A stretch of 49,451 bases of DNA from Spirochaetia bacterium (GCA_021736475.1 JAIPFV010000010.1:1-49451); one strand, 5' to 3'. Counted from the stretch's first letter, positions 25,324 through 34,140 are shown. The notes: generated by a model not told the origin, from the sequence alone. Numbers and translations: made by a program.

Positions 25324-25352
25324 AATATACTGCAGCGGCACTTAAAAAACAA
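25324..25352 (-). promoter_or_regulatory. Putative promoter placing transcription at the caspase ATG (leaderless)
   Basis: On the minus strand TTGTTT (25352-25347), 17 bases, then TATATT (25329-25324), then six bases and the ATG at 25317. The predicted +1 coincides with the start codon, and no Shine-Dalgarno is present. The -35 match is weak. Confidence 0.45.
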
Positions 25353-25427
25353 TTGTCCGCGGCCCGAGCTTTGCATGAATAAAGCCGGCTGAGACCGCTA
25401 CCAGTGGTCTGGTAAACTGCTAATAGA

Positions 25428-26267
25428 TTATTTTTCCTTTCTCTTAAAAATTTTGCCAAGTGCGCCGGGCTTGGCGGATTTTTCTCCAGATCTTTTCACC
25501 GATTTTCTGCGGGGATGCTTGGGGCGTTTTCCCTCGAGACGTAATTGTTGTTCAATGCTCAGCTTATGCTGCAAGTCCCCTTCAGGTCCGTGCCGTCGTT
25601 CGCTTATACTCTTTAGGGCATCCTCACGCCCGTAAATAATCAGCTCGTCCCCCATGTATACAGTAGTCTCGCCTCTGGGTGAACCGATAAAATAGCCGTC
25701 ACTTCGGCGGACCCCAAGTACCAGCACCCCTTCCTCGGACAATTTTAGGTCCGAAAGGTATTGATCGGCGAGCCAGCTCTCCGGTTTGATTTGTATGGTG
25801 ATAACCTCAAAGTCTCCGGCAAGGTTGAGTAAGCTTTCATAATCGTGGGTATGAATTTTCGTGACTTTCTTTAGAAAATGTTCAATTAACTTTTGAAGTA
25901 AGCGGTTAATTAAACGGGACCTACTAATCAGGTAAATCAGCAGCAGACCGCCGACTAAAATGACGAAGGTATATAACGCTCGTTCCTGATTTTTGATGCT
26001 GACAAAAGAGATAACCAGGGAAGAGATAAAAGTTACAAAACCGATATTCCCAACAATCATCAGGCTGGAAACAATCCGCCGACGTACCGGATGCTTTATA
26101 AGCATCTCGGCTTCATGGGTGGTAAAACCGGTTCCGGTAAAGGCCGAGCGGGCTTGAAAACGGGCGCTGTCCCTGGATATACCGGTCAGTTCGAGCATAA
26201 CTTCCGCTACCCGTACAATAGTGAGTGAGACTATCAATATCACAAAAAAAGATATAAGTGCTACCAT
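25428..26267 (-). CDS. Membrane protein with C-terminal TrkA-C (RCK_C) domain
   Basis: 279 residues. Three or four hydrophobic segments lie within the first 125 residues, with an intervening SARFQARSAFTGTGFTTHEAE stretch. A TrkA-C-like domain follows at about 150-215 (GVLVLGVRRSDGYFIGSP..GDELIIYG), which usually binds a nucleotide or ion-linked ligand. The tail is very basic (RPKHPRRKSVKR to the end), suggesting contact with membrane or nucleic acid. The hydrophobic part is unlike a full potassium channel, so this may be a regulator or small transporter. No Shine-Dalgarno is evident before the ATG. Confidence 0.75.
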   Translation of the reverse strand: MVALISFFVILIVSLTIVRVAEVMLELTGISRDSARFQARSAFTGTGFTTHEAEMLIKHPVRRRIVSSLMIVGNIGFVTFISSLVISFVSIKNQERALYTFVILVGGLLLIYLISRSRLINRLLQKLIEHFLKKVTKIHTHDYESLLNLAGDFEVITIQIKPESWLADQYLSDLKLSEEGVLVLGVRRSDGYFIGSPRGETTVYMGDELIIYGREDALKSISERRHGPEGDLQHKLSIEQQLRLEGKRPKHPRRKSVKRSGEKSAKPGALGKIFKRKEK

Positions 26268-26298
26268 TTTCTATATTATCGGTCTTTCAACCCTATTA

Positions 26299-26877
26299 TT
26301 AAAAGTGGAGTGAGGTGCTGAAAGATACTCCTCCCGATAAGAATAAATCTAAGTCCCGCTGAAAATTCCATTCTAGGGGAATACTGAGTTTAAGCTGCAG
26401 TTGCTTGTCGTAGTAACGGGCAAAAGTAAAGCCCGGTTCTATCTGAAGGGAAGGATAAAAAAAGTAAATTTCCGTATGAGTGTAAGAAGCAAAATTACCG
26501 TAACTCCGCATAGTTACAGAGGGATTAACGGAAAACTCATTGAATATTTTGTAGTCAGGGAGAATAACGCCTCCCCCAATCGATGCCCCCAATGCAGAAA
26601 AGGCGCGGTAGAGAATCCAGTCTTCCCCGGGGCTGGAAGCTCGATAGTAGAGATATCGGCCGCGCAGCTCAATAAAGTAGTTCTCGTACATCCCGACTGA
26701 AAAGCTTGTGTTGGTGGTTATGCCGGCTTGCGCCTTGGTAGTGACATCGGTTGCTTTTTTTACAGCGACGTGGGGAGCAACTCCAAAAGAAATAGAGAAC
26801 GGATGTGCGGCAAGGGGGAACAAACTGAGGGTTGTGACAAACAGGATAAAAAGTGTTATAGTTTTTGCAGTGCCCAT
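26299..26877 (-). CDS. Putative small outer-membrane beta-barrel protein
   Basis: 192 residues with a signal peptide (hydrophobic 7-22, likely cleavage near AAHP, 23-26). The mature part alternates aromatic and polar residues in strand-sized blocks (for example YFIELRGRYLYYR, TEIYFFYPSLQIEPGFTFARYY), and the chain ends in SLHF with a terminal Phe, as many outer-membrane barrels do. An eight-stranded barrel would fit the length. I do not recognise a named family. It is divergent from the SH3 lipoprotein, with only 40 bases between the starts, and lacks a clear Shine-Dalgarno. Confidence 0.6.
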   Translation of the reverse strand: MGTAKTITLFILFVTTLSLFPLAAHPFSISFGVAPHVAVKKATDVTTKAQAGITTNTSFSVGMYENYFIELRGRYLYYRASSPGEDWILYRAFSALGASIGGGVILPDYKIFNEFSVNPSVTMRSYGNFASYTHTEIYFFYPSLQIEPGFTFARYYDKQLQLKLSIPLEWNFQRDLDLFLSGGVSFSTSLHF

Positions 26878-26917
26878 ACAACAATGCTGTACTGTTTTGA
26901 GGTGTTTTGCAACAGTG

Positions 26918-27319
26918 ATGAAAAAAATATTTTACTTTATTATGTGCTTGATAGCAATATTAACCGTATTGGTCTGGACCACAGGCTGTCGCCGGGAAAC
27001 AGTCCAAGAGTTTCAAATTGAACTACCGGCCACCCCGGTGTTAAGTGTGCGCTCAAAATGGGCGGTCGTGGTATCCAGTCATCTTCGCCTGCGTGAGAGA
27101 CCTACAATTCAAAGTGGAGCTATTACCACCTTATGGCGGAATAACGTGATAGAAATAATATCGCGGGATGAAGTTCAGCAGGAGGTGGAAGGAAAACTCG
27201 GATATTGGTATAAAGTTGCCTATGATGGGCTGCAGGGCTGGGTGTTTGGAGCCTATTTGGAAATGTTTGATTCTGAAAGCGGAGCTCGTCGAGCGGCCCA
27301 GAATTCCTCTGAAGAATAA
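26918..27319 (+). CDS. SH3-domain lipoprotein
   Basis: 133 residues from the ATG at 26918; a longer reading from 26708 would overlap the divergent gene and lacks a signal. The N-terminus MKKIFYF..WTTGC is a lipoprotein signal with Cys24. The rest is a bacterial SH3-like domain, about 45-120 (LRLRERPTIQSGAITTLWRNN..YDGLQGWVFGAYLEM), usually binding cell wall or other surface ligands. It is followed 18 bases later by the DUF445 gene, probably in one transcript. Confidence 0.8.
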   Translation: MKKIFYFIMCLIAILTVLVWTTGCRRETVQEFQIELPATPVLSVRSKWAVVVSSHLRLRERPTIQSGAITTLWRNNVIEIISRDEVQQEVEGKLGYWYKVAYDGLQGWVFGAYLEMFDSESGARRAAQNSSEE

Positions 27320-27337
27320 TTTCTGGTGGAGCTGTAA

Positions 27338-28951
27338 ATGATCAATCTTGAAATTTTGTGGAGCTATTCCGCTTGGATATTACCTCCGATAGTCGGAGCG
27401 ATCATCGGCTATATTACCAATGATATTGCCATTAAGATGCTGTTTCGCCCTTTGAAAGCCAAACATATCGGCCCTATAAAGCTTCCCTTTACTCCGGGAA
27501 TCATACCCCGACAGCGTGACAAACTGGCCGAAAGTATAGGATTGATGGTATCCAGAGAGCTGATTACCGAGGATGCAATTCGGCGACAGATATCATCACC
27601 CGCGTTTAAAAAGACTATCAGTATGAGGGTGGGCGAACTAACCGGATTTGTGATGCATACACCCTTTAGCCAATTGCAGCAAAAGTTTCGACAGGGACAG
27701 CAGCCAAGGGAAGTAGAACAGTACCATGAGTCGGAACAGGATAAGCCTGCCGATACAATTCTAATTCAATCTATTCTCACCGCATTTTTTCGATCCGATA
27801 GTTTTATTCTTGCCCTTCAAAAATCGATTACCCTGGCACTGGATAAGTTTTTTTATCTGAAGCTGCGTATACTTTGCGGAAGTGATGGCGAGAGAATTAG
27901 CATGTTTTTCAGCCAAAACCTGCGCATCGACAGTGTGCGAGAGCCCCTGCGGCAGTTAGCCGGAGAGCTGGTGGAAGATGGAATTCGGCGGAATGTCTCA
28001 CTAGAGCGCTTTCTCACTCCCCAAGCTATTGAGGGCATCGTAAAAGCCCTTAACCGTGTGTATCCCTCATTTGCTCGGGAGGTTTTGCATTTTCTTCGAA
28101 CTCCTCACATCCACAAGACCATAGAGCTGAAGGGCAAAACTATACTTAGAAAGATGATTTCCCGTCTCAGTAGTCTGCAGCGACTCTTTCTATCTGCCGG
28201 TAAGTACAATCGAAATATAGAGCAGCAGATGGATGAGATAGTTGATGATTTGTTGGAACAGCTGGAAGAGGCAATTTCAGATGAGGAGACCCGCGGAAAG
28301 CTTTTAGATGCCCTTGAAAGCTGGCTGCAGCGCATGCGCACTCATACCCTGGCGGATATTGCAGGGGTGTGGGGCGAAAGCCTGCCGAATGATATACGCC
28401 TTGCCGTAGATGCTCTGTTTAAAATGAGCGCCTCACCAACTACGGTTCAATGGATGCAAGGGCTGGTGCAGCGGCTTGTACAGAAGTACGGCGAACAAGA
28501 AATTGGGGCGGTACTGGAAGAGTTTACCGGCCACTCCACCACAGAGCTCAGCGCCCGTATTGCAGACTGGATTGCCAAGCTTGTACGTGAGGTGGAAAGC
28601 AAAGATGCTTCAACCATGGACTTTTTCCGGACCATGTTTAACACCCTCTCTAATACAGGACGCAAGAGTTTTAGTGAGATTCTCCAGCTTGAAGAGAGGC
28701 ACAAACAGCGCATCGATACAGCTTTAGAAAGTTTCATTATGCAGCTCCTCGATGAACAGGTTCCCACTATTTTAGAGAGTGTTGATGTCCAGACCCTAGT
28801 TGTTGATAAGGTAAACAGCCTGGATATCGAAAAAGTAGAAGAGCTTATTTTAATTGTAATAAGAACACATCTGCGGTGGATAATCCTGTTTGGAGCACTG
28901 CTCGGTTTTTTTATTGGGGCGGTACAAGTGATATTGATTAACTACTTATAA
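27338..28951 (+). CDS. DUF445 family membrane protein
   Basis: 537 residues. The N-terminal helix and family signature GAIIGYITNDIAIKMLFRPLK (about 21-41) followed by PFTPGIIPRQRDKLAESIG identify DUF445 (YheB/YjiN-like). A long helical middle, partly coiled coil, ends in a C-terminal membrane helix (LRWIILFGALLGFFIGAVQ), so both ends are membrane-anchored. The function is unknown; relatives are widespread in Firmicutes and spirochaetes. Its 3' end overlaps the convergent ABC ATPase gene by 14 bases. Confidence 0.88.
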   Translation: MINLEILWSYSAWILPPIVGAIIGYITNDIAIKMLFRPLKAKHIGPIKLPFTPGIIPRQRDKLAESIGLMVSRELITEDAIRRQISSPAFKKTISMRVGELTGFVMHTPFSQLQQKFRQGQQPREVEQYHESEQDKPADTILIQSILTAFFRSDSFILALQKSITLALDKFFYLKLRILCGSDGERISMFFSQNLRIDSVREPLRQLAGELVEDGIRRNVSLERFLTPQAIEGIVKALNRVYPSFAREVLHFLRTPHIHKTIELKGKTILRKMISRLSSLQRLFLSAGKYNRNIEQQMDEIVDDLLEQLEEAISDEETRGKLLDALESWLQRMRTHTLADIAGVWGESLPNDIRLAVDALFKMSASPTTVQWMQGLVQRLVQKYGEQEIGAVLEEFTGHSTTELSARIADWIAKLVREVESKDASTMDFFRTMFNTLSNTGRKSFSEILQLEERHKQRIDTALESFIMQLLDEQVPTILESVDVQTLVVDKVNSLDIEKVEELILIVIRTHLRWIILFGALLGFFIGAVQVILINYL

Positions 28952-29951
28952 TCTTTGTTTTACTTCTCTCAATGCAGAACCACAGCTGCGGTGGGTCCTC
29001 AGGGGAAAAGTCCGATATGTGAAGTCTAGTGAGGTCCCCCTCATTGGCATGGGCGCGTACACTGTACTCCTGGTTCACCCCTTCGAGGATGTAGTACGGG
29101 CCTACGTATTCCAGGGATTTTAGGGTAAGCTGAAAAGAGATGGTATCGGAACTCTCAGTGGAACAAGCATGTATACGGGTATCTTCGGGACGGAAAAAGT
29201 AGACCTCCCGGTCGCTCCCTGCTTGTGTGTTGCAGGGTACCAAATTAGAGTTTCCGATAAAGCGGGCAACAAACTCATTTAGCGGGCTGTTGTACAGCTC
29301 CTGGGGAGTTCCGCTTTGCTGGATAGTGCCGTTCTGCATTACAATAATCCGGTCACTTAGGCTTAAGGCCTCTTCCTGATCGTGGGTAACATAAATAGTG
29401 GTCAGCCCAATCCTTTTTTGAATATTTCTGATCTCCCGACGCAGCTGGGTCCTCAGTCGCGCATCAAGGGCCGATAAGGGTTCATCCAGCAGCAGCAGGG
29501 CTGGAGAGGGTGCCACTGCCCGTGCCAGGGCGACCCTCTGTTTCTCCCCGCCCGAGAGCTGTTCCGGCCGGCGTTGGCTGTACCCGGGCAATTCCACCAG
29601 ATCCAGCAGCTCTTCAACCCGCGAAGTGATGGAGTACTTGGACGCACCCTGCTGTCTAAGCCCATAGGCAATATTCTCATATACGGTCATATGTGGAAAA
29701 AGAGCGTAGTCTTGAAACACCAAGCCGATGTTGCGCTTCCATGGCGGCAGGGCGGTGATCTCCCGCTGCCCCAGATATATGCTGCCCTGGTCAGGTGCCA
29801 GAATACCGGCAATGAGTTGTAGCCCGGTGGTTTTTCCACAGCCGGAAGGGCCCAACAGGCATACCAGTTCTCCCTCTGCCGCATGAATATCGGCATCAAA
29901 GCTAAAATCGGCAAACCTGCGTTTCAAATTCCGGGTTGTCAGTTCCATCAA
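28938..29951 (-). CDS. ABC transporter ATP-binding protein of the thiamine system (FbpC/PotA-like length)
   Basis: 337 residues. Walker A GPSGCGKT, Q-loop QDYALFPHMTV, signature LSGGEKQRVALARA, Walker B LLLLDEPLSALD and the switch His in VTHDQEE are all present. Enterobacterial ThiQ is only about 230 residues; this chain has about 100 extra C-terminal residues resembling the TOBE-type tail of PotA/FbpC ATPases (SNLVPC..YFFRPEDTRI). Position after the TPP riboswitch, binding protein and permease makes thiamine or TPP import the likely role. It starts 9 bases after the permease stop. Confidence 0.88.
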   Translation of the reverse strand: MMELTTRNLKRRFADFSFDADIHAAEGELVCLLGPSGCGKTTGLQLIAGILAPDQGSIYLGQREITALPPWKRNIGLVFQDYALFPHMTVYENIAYGLRQQGASKYSITSRVEELLDLVELPGYSQRRPEQLSGGEKQRVALARAVAPSPALLLLDEPLSALDARLRTQLRREIRNIQKRIGLTTIYVTHDQEEALSLSDRIIVMQNGTIQQSGTPQELYNSPLNEFVARFIGNSNLVPCNTQAGSDREVYFFRPEDTRIHACSTESSDTISFQLTLKSLEYVGPYYILEGVNQEYSVRAHANEGDLTRLHISDFSPEDPPQLWFCIERSKTKIISS

Positions 29952-29960
29952 AGCTACTCC

Positions 29961-31646
29961 TTAAATTTCCGTATTACCCGATACATCGAACAGGGTAAAT
30001 GCGAGGGCGCATACCGCTACAAGAATTGTGCCTAAAGCACATGCGCCAAAAAAATTATATGAGCCGATCATGCGATAAATAGCTAGTGGTATTGTCACGG
30101 TCGATGAGGAAAACACCAAGGTAGCGTTTATCTCGCCTAATGAGATTGCAAAGGCAAATGCGGCCGCCGCTGCGAGGGCCGGCAGCATTACAGGGAACTC
30201 AACTGTGCGAAACACTTTTCCCGGTGAGGCGCCTAAGAGCATGGCCGCCTGCAACTGGCTGGGGGGAATTTTCTTGAGGACCGAACTTACGGTTCGGGCT
30301 ACAAAGGGATAGGCAATTACCGCGTGGGCGGCAACTATCATAAAAATCCTGGCTCTACCTAAGTCGGGGATTGTTCGGGAAATGAGAAAATAGCCGAGTC
30401 CTAAAATGACGGAAGAAATAGCCAATGGGGCCATCGAAAGTGTATCGATTAATCTGCCGAATTTGAGCCGGTACCGAACAGTCAGATAGCTCAGAGCCGT
30501 TCCCACCACAACTGCTGCCGCTGCCGCCAGAATTCCGATAAGGACACTGTTACGGATAGCCGGTAAGGCAATCCGGCCAAACTGGCCGGCCCCGGAGCTA
30601 AAGAGTTGCTGGTACCACTCGAGGGTAAAGCTCAGTTCACCGGCTCGGGTCACCGGTTTTTGCAATGAACGGACCACTACCGCTACCAACGGTCCGGCGA
30701 CAATCATCAGCATAGCCGCAATATACACTGCAATTCCAATAAACCCGGTTTTGGACGGGCGATTATAGCTGCGGGGCCGCACTGGTCCGGAGGAGAGTTC
30801 CTGGTGAAAGGCCATTTTATTCTGCAACTTCACATATATTCCCATAATACCGAGGGTAAGCACTAGAGCAATAATCGATAGGGCTCCGGCTGCGGGTATG
30901 TCAAACGAGGTTTTGGCCAGACGGTAGATTTCTACCTCGACGGTGGTAAACTGGGGGCCTCCTCCAAGGACTAATATAATTGCAAAACTGGTAAAGCAGA
31001 ACATAAAGATAAGCGCCGAAGCGGCGAGGATTGCCGGCATCAATTGCGGTAAAATAATAGTGAAGAACAAGCGGCGTCGGGGGGCGCCCAAAGTTTGGGC
31101 GGCCCATTCCTGCGAGGGGGGCAGCTGCTGCCAGAGGGAGGCTATTAACCGTAGTGCTATTGGAAAGTTATAAAACCCGTGAGCAAGAATAATCGCCTTT
31201 AAGCTATAAAGCACCCGAAGCGGGGGCTCGGAGAGGTCAAACAAGCGCATCAGTATAGAATTGAGCAGCCCGCTGTTCCCGAAGAAAATAACAAATCCCA
31301 GTACCACTAAAATCGGAGGAAGCACAAAGGGAACGCCCGAGGCGGCCCGTACCAGTTTACGGCCGGGAAAGCTGTACATCGACAGCAAATATGCACCGGG
31401 TAGGCCCAGCATAAGTGAAAACAGGGTACTCAGAATTGCCTGAAAGAAGGTGAACCATAGAATACGCAGGGTGTAGGGGGATGTGACTGTATCTATAAAT
31501 ACCGAAGGGTCGAAACTGCCCTTAGGGAAGAACCCTTTTAACAGGACACTTCCAATCGGCAGATAGAAGAATAAGGCTAAAAATAAAAGTAGAGTGAGAA
31601 AGGCCGGATGCGGCCTTTCCCACGAACGGGCTGACGGCAGGTGCAT
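29961..31646 (-). CDS. thiP: Thiamine ABC transporter permease, fused double-permease (ThiP-like)
   Basis: 561 residues with about twelve membrane helices in two homologous halves, each with an EAA-type loop (PPSQEWAAQTLGAPRRRLFFT and PPSQLQAAMLLGASPGKVFRT). This internal duplication is typical of ThiP and FbpB. Its ATG overlaps the binding-protein stop by one base (TGATG). Being behind a TPP riboswitch favours thiamine over iron. Confidence 0.87.
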   Translation of the reverse strand: MHLPSARSWERPHPAFLTLLLFLALFFYLPIGSVLLKGFFPKGSFDPSVFIDTVTSPYTLRILWFTFFQAILSTLFSLMLGLPGAYLLSMYSFPGRKLVRAASGVPFVLPPILVVLGFVIFFGNSGLLNSILMRLFDLSEPPLRVLYSLKAIILAHGFYNFPIALRLIASLWQQLPPSQEWAAQTLGAPRRRLFFTIILPQLMPAILAASALIFMFCFTSFAIILVLGGGPQFTTVEVEIYRLAKTSFDIPAAGALSIIALVLTLGIMGIYVKLQNKMAFHQELSSGPVRPRSYNRPSKTGFIGIAVYIAAMLMIVAGPLVAVVVRSLQKPVTRAGELSFTLEWYQQLFSSGAGQFGRIALPAIRNSVLIGILAAAAAVVVGTALSYLTVRYRLKFGRLIDTLSMAPLAISSVILGLGYFLISRTIPDLGRARIFMIVAAHAVIAYPFVARTVSSVLKKIPPSQLQAAMLLGASPGKVFRTVEFPVMLPALAAAAAFAFAISLGEINATLVFSSSTVTIPLAIYRMIGSYNFFGACALGTILVAVCALAFTLFDVSGNTEI

Positions 31647-32701
31647 CAGCGGGTTACTGCCCTTGACCAGCTATCGATCCACTGGTCACGATTGGCATCG
31701 ATTTTCTCGGCTTCAAAATAGAACCGATTTTCCGGTTGTGGGGCAAAATCGTACGATTTGGGCATCTCAATCTCCGGAAGTACCGGATACATCCAGTTGG
31801 TAAGTGGAATTACTTCCTGAAATTCTTCGGTTAGCACGAAATCAATGAAGCTCTTGGCAGCTTCGGGATGGGGAGCCTCTTTTACCACGCCCACACCTTC
31901 AATCTGCATGTAATGTCCCTCTTCGAACAGTGCGGCCTGATAACGCTGAGAGTCTTCATACTCAACATGGTAGGCCGGGCTGGAGGTATAACTCAGCACG
32001 AGGGGAGCCTCGCCGCTGGTAAACAGGCCGTATCCGGAATCCCAGCCTTCGGAAATGGTGAGGATTGAACTCTGCAGCCGATCCCAATACTCGGTAAACT
32101 CATCGCCATAGGCGTAGATGGTCCACATCAGGAAACCCAGTCCGGGGCTGGAGGTTCGGGGATCCATCAAAATAAGTTTATCCTCAAAACGCGGATCCGT
32201 AAGGTCTTCCAGACTAGTAGGAGGATTATCAATTTTTTCCGTGTCGTAGATGATGGAAAAATAGCCGTAATCATAGGGGGTTACATAATGCTGTGGATCA
32301 AATACAAGGTCTTGAGGCACCTTATCAAGATTGGGAGAAGTGTAGGCTTCCAGCACATCCTCATTTTTGGCCCGAGTGATGAGGTTGTTGTCAATCCCGA
32401 TTAATATATCCGCCTGGGGGTCGTCCTTCTCCAGGATGGCCTTCTGCAGTACCTGACCGGCATCGCCCACCGATTGCAGGCGTACCGGGATCCCATACTT
32501 TTGTTCAAAGCGCTGGCTTATTTCGGGGCCCGGTCCCCAGTCCGAGGCAAAAGAATCGTAGGTGTATACAACCAGTTCTTCCGCCTCAGTTCTCCGGCCT
32601 TCATCTTGGCCCTCTGCTTCACTTGTACCAGGAGTGAAGAGGATGACCGCTGCAATTGCTGCTGCGACAATTACTGTCGTAACGATAAGAATTTTTTTCA
32701 T
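31646..32701 (-). CDS. thiB: Thiamine-binding periplasmic protein (TbpA/ThiB-like)
   Basis: 351 residues. The N-terminal signal (1 to about 30, hydrophobic, then SEAEGQDE) precedes a mature domain beginning LVVYTYDSFASDWGPGP, the signature of thiamine-binding proteins, and later DNNLITRAKNEDVLEAY and LSYTSSPAYHVEYE, also typical. It captures thiamine or its phosphates in the periplasm and delivers them to the permease. AAGGAG lies 7 bases before the ATG. It is the first gene behind the TPP riboswitch. Confidence 0.9.
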   Translation of the reverse strand: MKKILIVTTVIVAAAIAAVILFTPGTSEAEGQDEGRRTEAEELVVYTYDSFASDWGPGPEISQRFEQKYGIPVRLQSVGDAGQVLQKAILEKDDPQADILIGIDNNLITRAKNEDVLEAYTSPNLDKVPQDLVFDPQHYVTPYDYGYFSIIYDTEKIDNPPTSLEDLTDPRFEDKLILMDPRTSSPGLGFLMWTIYAYGDEFTEYWDRLQSSILTISEGWDSGYGLFTSGEAPLVLSYTSSPAYHVEYEDSQRYQAALFEEGHYMQIEGVGVVKEAPHPEAAKSFIDFVLTEEFQEVIPLTNWMYPVLPEIEMPKSYDFAPQPENRFYFEAEKIDANRDQWIDSWSRAVTR

Positions 32702-32772
32702 GGCATGCTCCTTCTAATAAGAAAAATGGGAACGAGAAAAATTGTTTTCTGTTTGAGGGGGAACAGCCTGGT

Positions 32773-32862
32773 CTGTCCTGATCCCTGCGCTGGTATTATC
32801 CAGATTCAGGTTCGACGGGTATGTTCTCAGGCTCGCACTTTTTGCAAACCACCCCACAACAG
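32773..32862 (-). ncRNA. TPP riboswitch (THI element)
   Basis: The minus strand carries the THI-box landmarks in order: GGGGTG (32856-32851), CCTGAGA followed by ATACCCGTCGAACCTG, CTGGATAATACCAGCG and CAGGGATCAGG. A short P1 pairs CTGT (32862-32859) with ACAG (32776-32773). About 70 bases separate it from the TbpA ATG. No clear terminator is seen there, so control of the AAGGAG site or a terminator-free mechanism is possible. CAGGCT (32769-32764) could pair with AGCCTG inside the aptamer as an alternative fold. Confidence 0.95.
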
Positions 32863-32869
32863 TAACTAT

Positions 32870-32898
32870 ACCATACTAAGCGAAGTTGCCCGTGTCAA
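32870..32898 (-). promoter_or_regulatory. Promoter of the thiamine transporter operon
   Basis: On the minus strand TTGACA (32898-32893), 17 bases, TATGGT (32875-32870). The predicted start near 32863 coincides with the first base of the riboswitch P1 stem. Confidence 0.85.
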
Positions 32899-32906
32899 GG
32901 TTAAGA

Positions 32907-32935
32907 TTGAACAGCCCTATTGCTTATGGTATGCT
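32907..32935 (+). promoter_or_regulatory. Promoter of the murG operon
   Basis: TTGAAC (32907-32912), 17 bases, TATGCT (32930-32935), giving a start near 32942 and a leader of about 23 bases with GAGGG before the GTG. The -35 boxes of the two divergent promoters lie only 8 bases apart. Confidence 0.75.
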
Positions 32936-32964
32936 GTTGTCAAAACAATAGAGGGTAGGCGACT

Positions 32965-34140
32965 GTGGCAGTAACAATAGCATGTACCGGCGGGGGAACC
33001 GGCGGGCATGTGTTTCCCGGAATAGCAGTAATCGATCAGCTGAAAAAAATCGGCAGTTCAACTGAGCTGGAAGTGGTATGGATTGGTTCAGGCAAACAGA
33101 TAGAGCGGGACATCACTCGTCGTTTCGATGTTCCTTACTATGCGGTGCCGTCCGGAAAACTGAGGCGCTATTTTTCTTTGCAGAATTTTCTGGATATTTT
33201 TAAGCTCATTGCGGGAGTCATTGTATCTATCCGTCTACTGAAAAAGCTGAAGGCCGGAGTTCTGTTCTCTAAGGGCGGCTACGTGGCGGTAGCCCCGGTG
33301 ATAGCAGCTCGTATTCTGGGCATTCCTATTCTTACCCACGAATCGGACCGCGACCCCGGTTTAGCAACCCGGATTGCAGCCCGCTTTGCCGATTACATTT
33401 TGCTGCCCTATGAGGCTACCCGGGTTGAACACTTTTCCGAAATCTCCGGGGAGGCGCACGGCACGCAGCAACGCCGAGTGGTTGTAACCGGTAATCCGGT
33501 GCGGGAAGAGCTGTTCTCCGGAGATGCAGCCCGGGGGCGGGAGTTGCTTGGGCTGCCTGAGGCCGATCCGCTTGTGTTGGTGTTGGGCGGCAGTCAGGGG
33601 GCGCGCCAGGTCAACCTTATGCTTAAAGCGATTCTACCGCAGCTTTTAGAGCAGGCGCTGGTTGTGCATCAGATGGGAGAGATAGATTATGAGTCCTCTG
33701 CAGATCCGCGGTATATTACCGCCGCCCTGTTTCAGGAGGAATTTCCCCATATTCTGACTGCGGCCGATGTGATTGTCTCCAGGGCAGGAGCCGGTACACT
33801 CTGGGAGTCGGGAACCTTGGGAAAAGCCTCGGTCCTTATCCCCCTGGGCGGGGAGAGTTCACGGGGAGACCAGGTCCGAAATGCCCGCCTGTTTACCGAG
33901 CGGGGAGCGGCGGTGATGCTGGAGGGCGATTCCCTTAGTTCGGAGTCCTTACTTGAGCATATACACCGCCTGCTGCAGGATAAAGCTGAACGCAGGGCAA
34001 TGGGGCAGGCCGCCGCTGAACTCTGCCCGCCGGATGCGGCACGGCGGATAGCCGAGTTAATCTATTCCCATGCACTCTCAGCGAGAGAAACAGAGAGAGA
34101 AACAGAGAGAGGATCAGCGCGAGGAGCAATACAAAAATGA
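32965..34140 (+). CDS. murG: Peptidoglycan glycosyltransferase MurG
   Basis: 391 residues from a GTG. The N-terminal GGGTGGHVFPGIAV motif, TKGGYVA-like FSKGGYVAVAP and the C-terminal SRAGAGTLWE block identify MurG, which adds GlcNAc to lipid I at the inner face of the membrane to make lipid II. The C-terminus extends into a short low-complexity tail encoded by 12-base tandem repeats (ETER ETER). Its last four bases overlap the CvpA start (ATGA). First gene of a five-gene coupled operon. Confidence 0.95.
   Translation: MAVTIACTGGGTGGHVFPGIAVIDQLKKIGSSTELEVVWIGSGKQIERDITRRFDVPYYAVPSGKLRRYFSLQNFLDIFKLIAGVIVSIRLLKKLKAGVLFSKGGYVAVAPVIAARILGIPILTHESDRDPGLATRIAARFADYILLPYEATRVEHFSEISGEAHGTQQRRVVVTGNPVREELFSGDAARGRELLGLPEADPLVLVLGGSQGARQVNLMLKAILPQLLEQALVVHQMGEIDYESSADPRYITAALFQEEFPHILTAADVIVSRAGAGTLWESGTLGKASVLIPLGGESSRGDQVRNARLFTERGAAVMLEGDSLSSESLLEHIHRLLQDKAERRAMGQAAAELCPPDAARRIAELIYSHALSARETERETERGSARGAIQK
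34083..34111 (+). repeat. In-frame 12-base tandem repeat in the murG 3' end
   Basis: Two full copies of GAGAGAAACAGA plus a partial third. The unit is a multiple of three, so copy-number change would alter the MurG tail without a frameshift. Confidence 0.8.

Noticed and set aside
25380..25420. Hairpin TACCAG-TGGT-CTGGTA after the TrkA-C gene as a terminator
   Set aside because: The stem is only six pairs and no T run follows on the minus strand.
26708..26917. N-terminal extension of the SH3 lipoprotein
   Set aside because: It overlaps the divergent outer-membrane-type gene and would bury the lipoprotein signal peptide.
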